From: Sphaerochaetaceae bacterium
GTDB lineage: Bacteria; Spirochaetota; Spirochaetia; Sphaerochaetales; Sphaerochaetaceae
Assembly: GCA_024684115.1 (NCBI GenBank)
Contig: JAIKXP010000005.1
Span: 1-43,387 of the forward strand
DNA length: 43,387 bases
Direction of reading: 5' to 3'
Part shown: positions 40,209 through 43,387 of the stretch, in pieces
Layout: each line of letters starts with the position of its first letter
Numbering within the stretch: the stretch's first letter is position 1
Made by a program: the position numbers and the translations under genes
Notes under the pieces: model-generated
What the model was told of the DNA's origin: nothing
The model's input: the letters and a program-made list of their open reading frames with translations, nothing else
The model's database searches: none

Positions 40209-41879
40209 TCAGAGCCCCTCAGCTGCTTTAAGAATCATGCTCCTCTGCCAGTCAAGAAGACTGTCATGAAGCTCAACTTCATTTCCCTTAACGTCTGCAA
40301 GTATCCTTAGAACGGGTTCTGTTCCGCTTGGCCTCATCCAGATGTAGGCACAAATATTCTTATCCCCGTCAAGCAGAGCCATCTTCAGTCCTCCGGGAGT
40401 GCCGTTTCCTTCTCCGGTGAGCTCTTCTATTCCCTTGGTCCTGATTTCCAGATAATCCTTGATTCCGTACTTTTCAAGCTCAGCTTTTTTCTCTTCCCAG
40501 AAAGATGGGAAGTTCTTTTCGTAAGAAGCTTTAAGTGATGAGAAATTCCTTGTCTTGAGGCGGATTATTGCCGCCGGGGCAAAGACACTGGTTGTTGTGT
40601 AGGCGGGCAGCTCCCTCAAAGCCTGAGGAATTGTAATTCCGTCGGCTATCAGGCTTGCCATACTCATGATGGTGTTCATGGGGTCCCTTACCCTGGCAGG
40701 CCAGGTAATGTTCCCTCCATTAGAACCCTCTCCGAGTATGGGCACTGCGTATCCCTGATCCCTGAGGCTCTGTCCGAGATTGACGACATTGGCTTCTCCG
40801 ACCTCTGCGTGCATTGTCTTAGCTCCGAATCTTGCTGCAAGTTCATCAATTCTCATGGAAGTAGGGCCGTTTACTGCAACTGCAAGATTTTGTGTCCCGT
40901 TCTTTGCAGCGTTTCTTAAAACGGCATAGACACAGAGAGCGAATACTTCCTGAGCCTGAATTATCTTTGCCTGTCCGTCATCATCAATGTATACAAGGTT
41001 GCCCCTGTCTCCGTCATTGTCCGGGGTGTAGCCCAGCACAAAGGAAGGGTCCTTTTCATGCATTTTTTCAAGCATGTTCCTGCATGGCCTGAGGTTTTCT
41101 CCCTCAGGAACAATTGCGTGCTTTATCTCTGAAGCTGTGTCGTTTATGAAGCAGCATTTAAATCCCATCTCGGGAAGGAAGGTTTTATCAATACTCAGGC
41201 ACCTTGCGCTTCCGTTTAAGTCTCCGACTATTCCGATTGCTGCCTTTCTGATTTTCCCTATGAAATCTTCAGTCTTTCCTTCAGGACATGCAGTTTTAAG
41301 CACAAAAGCCCTGTAGTCTTCAAGGCACTGCTTCTTAAGTGAGCAGTCCTCGGAAACCTCTATGTTCCCGCAGGAAAGGTAGACTTTCTCAAGTTCACTT
41401 ACGCTTGAGATCTTCTTTTTAAGCTCTTCTATGAGTACAGAAGCTATTTCTGCTGCAAATACTCCTCCATGAGCTCCGCCCTTTATTCCGTTGTGTCCCA
41501 CCGGGTTGTGGCTGGCAGATACATACACAAAGCCCTTGTAAGGATGAACAGCAGACTGAGCCATAATCTCAGGAGCAGAGCAGATTCCGCAGTACCTTAC
41601 ACTGCAGCCCATGTGGGTGAGGGTTCTGTAAAGAATGCCGCAGATGGCTTCTCCGGTGGGTCTTGCATCTCTTGCAAGGAGAATTTCAGATCCCTCCAGT
41701 TTCTCAAGGTATTCACCGAACACCAGGCCTATGGCTGTGCAGATAAGTGAATCTTCAGGTGTAATTTCAGTTGTGAAATCTTCTTCATCTCCGGAAGCGG
41801 CAAAAACTTTGCGCCAGCCGCTTGCTGATAAGATCATGTTTTCAAATGTTTTTTCAAGCTTGACTTGTGTAGTAATCAT
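40209..41879 (-). CDS. Phosphoglucomutase/phosphomannomutase
   Basis: A 556-residue alpha-D-phosphohexomutase. The catalytic phosphoserine is Ser123 in YVSASHNPVGHNG. The metal loop TPDNDGDRGNLVY is near 300, the sugar-binding loop GEGSNGG near 395, and the phosphate-binding loop MRPSGTEPVLRI near the C-terminus. It interconverts hexose 1- and 6-phosphates for glycolysis and polysaccharide synthesis. The frame continues to a GTG at 41903, but the ATG at 41879 is preferred: TACAAT ends exactly 6 nt before it and no ribosome site serves either codon, suggesting a leaderless mRNA. The protein is longer than many bacterial homologues. Confidence 0.9.
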   Translation of the reverse strand: MITTQVKLEKTFENMILSASGWRKVFAASGDEEDFTTEITPEDSLICTAIGLVFGEYLEKLEGSEILLARDARPTGEAICGILYRTLTHMGCSVRYCGICSAPEIMAQSAVHPYKGFVYVSASHNPVGHNGIKGGAHGGVFAAEIASVLIEELKKKISSVSELEKVYLSCGNIEVSEDCSLKKQCLEDYRAFVLKTACPEGKTEDFIGKIRKAAIGIVGDLNGSARCLSIDKTFLPEMGFKCCFINDTASEIKHAIVPEGENLRPCRNMLEKMHEKDPSFVLGYTPDNDGDRGNLVYIDDDGQAKIIQAQEVFALCVYAVLRNAAKNGTQNLAVAVNGPTSMRIDELAARFGAKTMHAEVGEANVVNLGQSLRDQGYAVPILGEGSNGGNITWPARVRDPMNTIMSMASLIADGITIPQALRELPAYTTTSVFAPAAIIRLKTRNFSSLKASYEKNFPSFWEEKKAELEKYGIKDYLEIRTKGIEELTGEGNGTPGGLKMALLDGDKNICAYIWMRPSGTEPVLRILADVKGNEVELHDSLLDWQRSMILKAAEGL

Positions 41880-41885
41880 GCTGCT

Positions 41886-41891
41886 ATTGTA
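41886..41891 (-). promoter_or_regulatory. -10 element of a probable leaderless phosphomannomutase mRNA
   Basis: TACAAT on the minus strand ends 6 nt before the ATG at 41879. The six intervening bases AGCAGC do not form a ribosome site. Confidence 0.45.
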
Positions 41892-41916
41892 TTTGTTTTT
41901 CACTCAGAGAGAAAGA

Positions 41917-41940
41917 GCCGCAGAGAAAAACATCTGCGGC
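41917..41940 (-). terminator. Terminator after ssb
   Basis: On the minus strand an 8-bp perfect stem GCCGCAGA/TCTGCGGC (41940-41933 with 41924-41917) is followed by a T/C-rich tail. It separates ssb from the phosphomannomutase promoter. Confidence 0.7.
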
Positions 41941-42004
41941 CCCTGATATGAGTAAAAAAATAATTCAGGTCCGGTGTTATAAATATTACTGAATCAGCCT
42001 CCTT

Positions 42005-42538
42005 TTATTCAAAATCAACCTGAGTTTCCTCCTGACCTTCTTCGGCCAGAGGCTCTTCCTCTGTAGTGAGGGTGTTGTCTTCTGATATGGGTTCTTCTGA
42101 AGCTGTTAAGTTTTCATCTTCAGACCGGCGTGCGTCTTCCCTCATTCTTTCAGTCATGGCTGAATCCATGCGGGTAGGCTGCTCGACAGGAGCAGAATCA
42201 CTGCGTTTTTCAGGTTTGAATTCAATGTGCTCAGCCACAATGCATATTCTCTCCCTGTTTCTTTCCTCCCTGTCCTTCCATCTGGTCTGTTTGATTCTTC
42301 CGACTATCCTCACCGTTCTTCCTTTCTTCAGTATCTGGTCACAGACAATTGCTGCCTGTCCCCATACTTCAACCTGGAAGAAAGAAGTGTCCTGAACCCA
42401 GTTCTTGTTTTTGTCATAGTAGAACCGGGCTGTTGCAATGGAGAACCTGGTTACAAAGGTTCCTCTTTCCTGAATCTCTTTGAACTCAGGATCTCTGACA
42501 AGTCTGCCTTCAATTAGAATTGTGTTGAGATCGTTCAT
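42005..42538 (-). CDS. ssb: Single-stranded DNA-binding protein
   Basis: A 177-residue SSB with one OB fold (about 1-108): MNDLNTILIEGRLVRDPEF at the start, then FVTRFSIATARFYYD, SFFQVEVWGQAA, GRTVRIVGRIKQTRW and ICIVAEHIEF. The rest is a flexible Glu/Thr/Ser-rich acidic tail. The usual C-terminal partner-binding tip DDDIPF is absent; the chain ends QVDFE, with one Phe near the end. GGAG lies 7 nt before the ATG. SSB coats ssDNA in replication and repair, and exonuclease I is encoded nearby. The region 42539-42774 upstream shows no gene; it holds the divergent control region for pyrH. Confidence 0.92.
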   Translation of the reverse strand: MNDLNTILIEGRLVRDPEFKEIQERGTFVTRFSIATARFYYDKNKNWVQDTSFFQVEVWGQAAIVCDQILKKGRTVRIVGRIKQTRWKDREERNRERICIVAEHIEFKPEKRSDSAPVEQPTRMDSAMTERMREDARRSEDENLTASEEPISEDNTLTTEEEPLAEEGQEETQVDFE

Positions 42539-42774
42539 CTGATACTCCGGTAAAGGCCGGTTGCCGGTGTTTCTGCCACACAGAACATGTATCCGGCTGA
42601 CCGTTTTCTGCCTTTCTGATACCTAAGGAGCAAAAGGAGGCATGCTTGTTGAAATTTACTCTGAGACAGATTAGAATTATTTCAGTTAAAAATTCCGAAA
42701 AACGGCATTTTAAGCTGTCAGAAACGGGGTTTTGAAACTATAAAAATATTTTAAGTTTTTTTCAGAGGCATTAA

Positions 42775-43387
42775 ATGAAACTTTCAGTTCTTTCTCTCGG
42801 CGGTTCAATCATTTCACCTGATAATGTTAACAGTGAATTTCTTTCAGACCTTGTAAAGGGTGTTACAAAGTACCTAAATGATAACCCCGAAGATAAGCTG
42901 ATTTTTGTCTGCGGAGGCGGAGCCCCGGCAAGAAACTATCAGAAGGCATACAGAGCTGTTGTTTCAGAAGAGGAAAAGCAGAACGCACTTGCCCAGGACT
43001 GGATCGGAATCAAGGCAACACATCTGAACGCAGAGCTGGTTAAGGCTGTTTTCGGAGACCTCTGCCAGGACACAGTTGTTACAAACCCGACCGTTGAGGA
43101 CATTCCTTTCAAGGGAAGAATCCTTGTAGCAGGCGGCTGGAAGCCAGGTTTTTCAACAGATACAGATGCTGTTTATCTTGCAAAGCGTTTCGGAGCAAAA
43201 CTCGTCGTAAACCTTTCAAACATCAGGAAAGTCTATACAGCAGACCCGAAAAAAGACCCCAATGCAAAACCTGTAGACAGCATGTCATGGGTTGAGTTCA
43301 GAAAGATGGTAGGAGATGAATGGGTTCCGGGAAAGAACGTTCCGTTTGATCCTATTGCCTCACGTCTCGGACAGGAAGCAGGACTTA
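42775..43387 (+). CDS. pyrH: UMP kinase, archaeal/spirochaetal type, 5' part
   Basis: The frame opens at the ATG at 42775 (AGAGG 6 nt upstream) and runs off the right edge after 204 codons. The sequence starts MKLSVLSLGGSIISPDN, an amino-acid kinase-fold glycine loop, then VCGGGAPARNYQKAYRAV, VVTNPTVEDIPFKGRILVAGGWKPG, FSTDTDAVYLAKRFGAKLVVNL and the ADPKKDPNAKP loop. The W-K-PG-FSTD segment and short build match the archaeal UMP kinase group, which is also known in spirochaetes, rather than the common bacterial PyrH. It phosphorylates UMP to UDP in pyrimidine synthesis. The C-terminus is outside the window. Confidence 0.88.
   Translation, partial: MKLSVLSLGGSIISPDNVNSEFLSDLVKGVTKYLNDNPEDKLIFVCGGGAPARNYQKAYRAVVSEEEKQNALAQDWIGIKATHLNAELVKAVFGDLCQDTVVTNPTVEDIPFKGRILVAGGWKPGFSTDTDAVYLAKRFGAKLVVNLSNIRKVYTADPKKDPNAKPVDSMSWVEFRKMVGDEWVPGKNVPFDPIASRLGQEAGL

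Overview
The window looks like chromosomal DNA of an anaerobic, sugar-using spirochaete, most likely a gut-type Treponema relative. The clues are the partial UMP kinase at the right edge, which resembles the archaeal/spirochaetal family rather than the usual bacterial PyrH; a Treponema-like hexokinase; and a dense set of PTS, HAD-phosphatase and sugar-epimerase genes. The assignment rests on protein resemblance judged by eye, without a database search. Genes are tightly packed and several convergent neighbours overlap at their stop codons. There is no rRNA, tRNA, CRISPR array, insertion sequence or prophage that I can support.

Layout. 1-6286: 3' part of a GH3 glycosidase with a HAD phosphatase, a 2-hydroxyacid dehydrogenase, a flavodoxin-like protein, a TIM-barrel epimerase, a second dehydrogenase-like protein lacking two catalytic residues (minus strand) and an EamA transporter. 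6287-6717: non-coding, with two 135-bp tandem repeats. 6718-10394: a heterodimeric ABC exporter. 10565-10909: a small lipoprotein made largely of six AAGDPIM-type repeats, the strangest gene here. 10902-20092: an L-ascorbate catabolic locus. On the minus strand it holds ulaG, a beta-propeller-like protein, ulaE, ulaF and a private HPr. On the plus strand it holds ulaC-ulaA-ulaB, a HAD phosphatase and a DeoR-type regulator. Repeated GAACA-type candidate operator sites lie in both control regions, and no ulaD is present. 20231-22425: a DUF3592-like membrane protein, AzlCD and acylphosphatase.

22551-30135 is a sugar-uptake block. A sucrose-type PTS transporter (IIBCA), HPr and enzyme I follow, on the minus strand, a fructokinase - amylosucrase - HAD phosphatase operon. 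A PTS should deliver sucrose 6-phosphate while amylosucrases act on free sucrose, so the HAD phosphatase may bridge the two. 30185-34990 holds an FAH-family hydrolase, three 41-bp hairpin units, BrnQ with a divergent LysR regulator, an aldo/keto reductase and a flavodoxin. 35159-36672 holds a DUF2007 protein, a DUF134-NifX fusion with a His-rich tail behind twin palindromes, and a GtrA-like protein. 36677-43387 holds hexokinase, an exported protein of unknown role, exonuclease I, phosphomannomutase, SSB and the start of UMP kinase.

A window-wide pattern is that many first or solitary genes have no Shine-Dalgarno sequence and carry a -10-like hexamer 6-7 nt before the ATG, suggesting leaderless mRNAs. 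Genes inside operons have clear Shine-Dalgarno sites. Start codons were revised on these grounds in several places.
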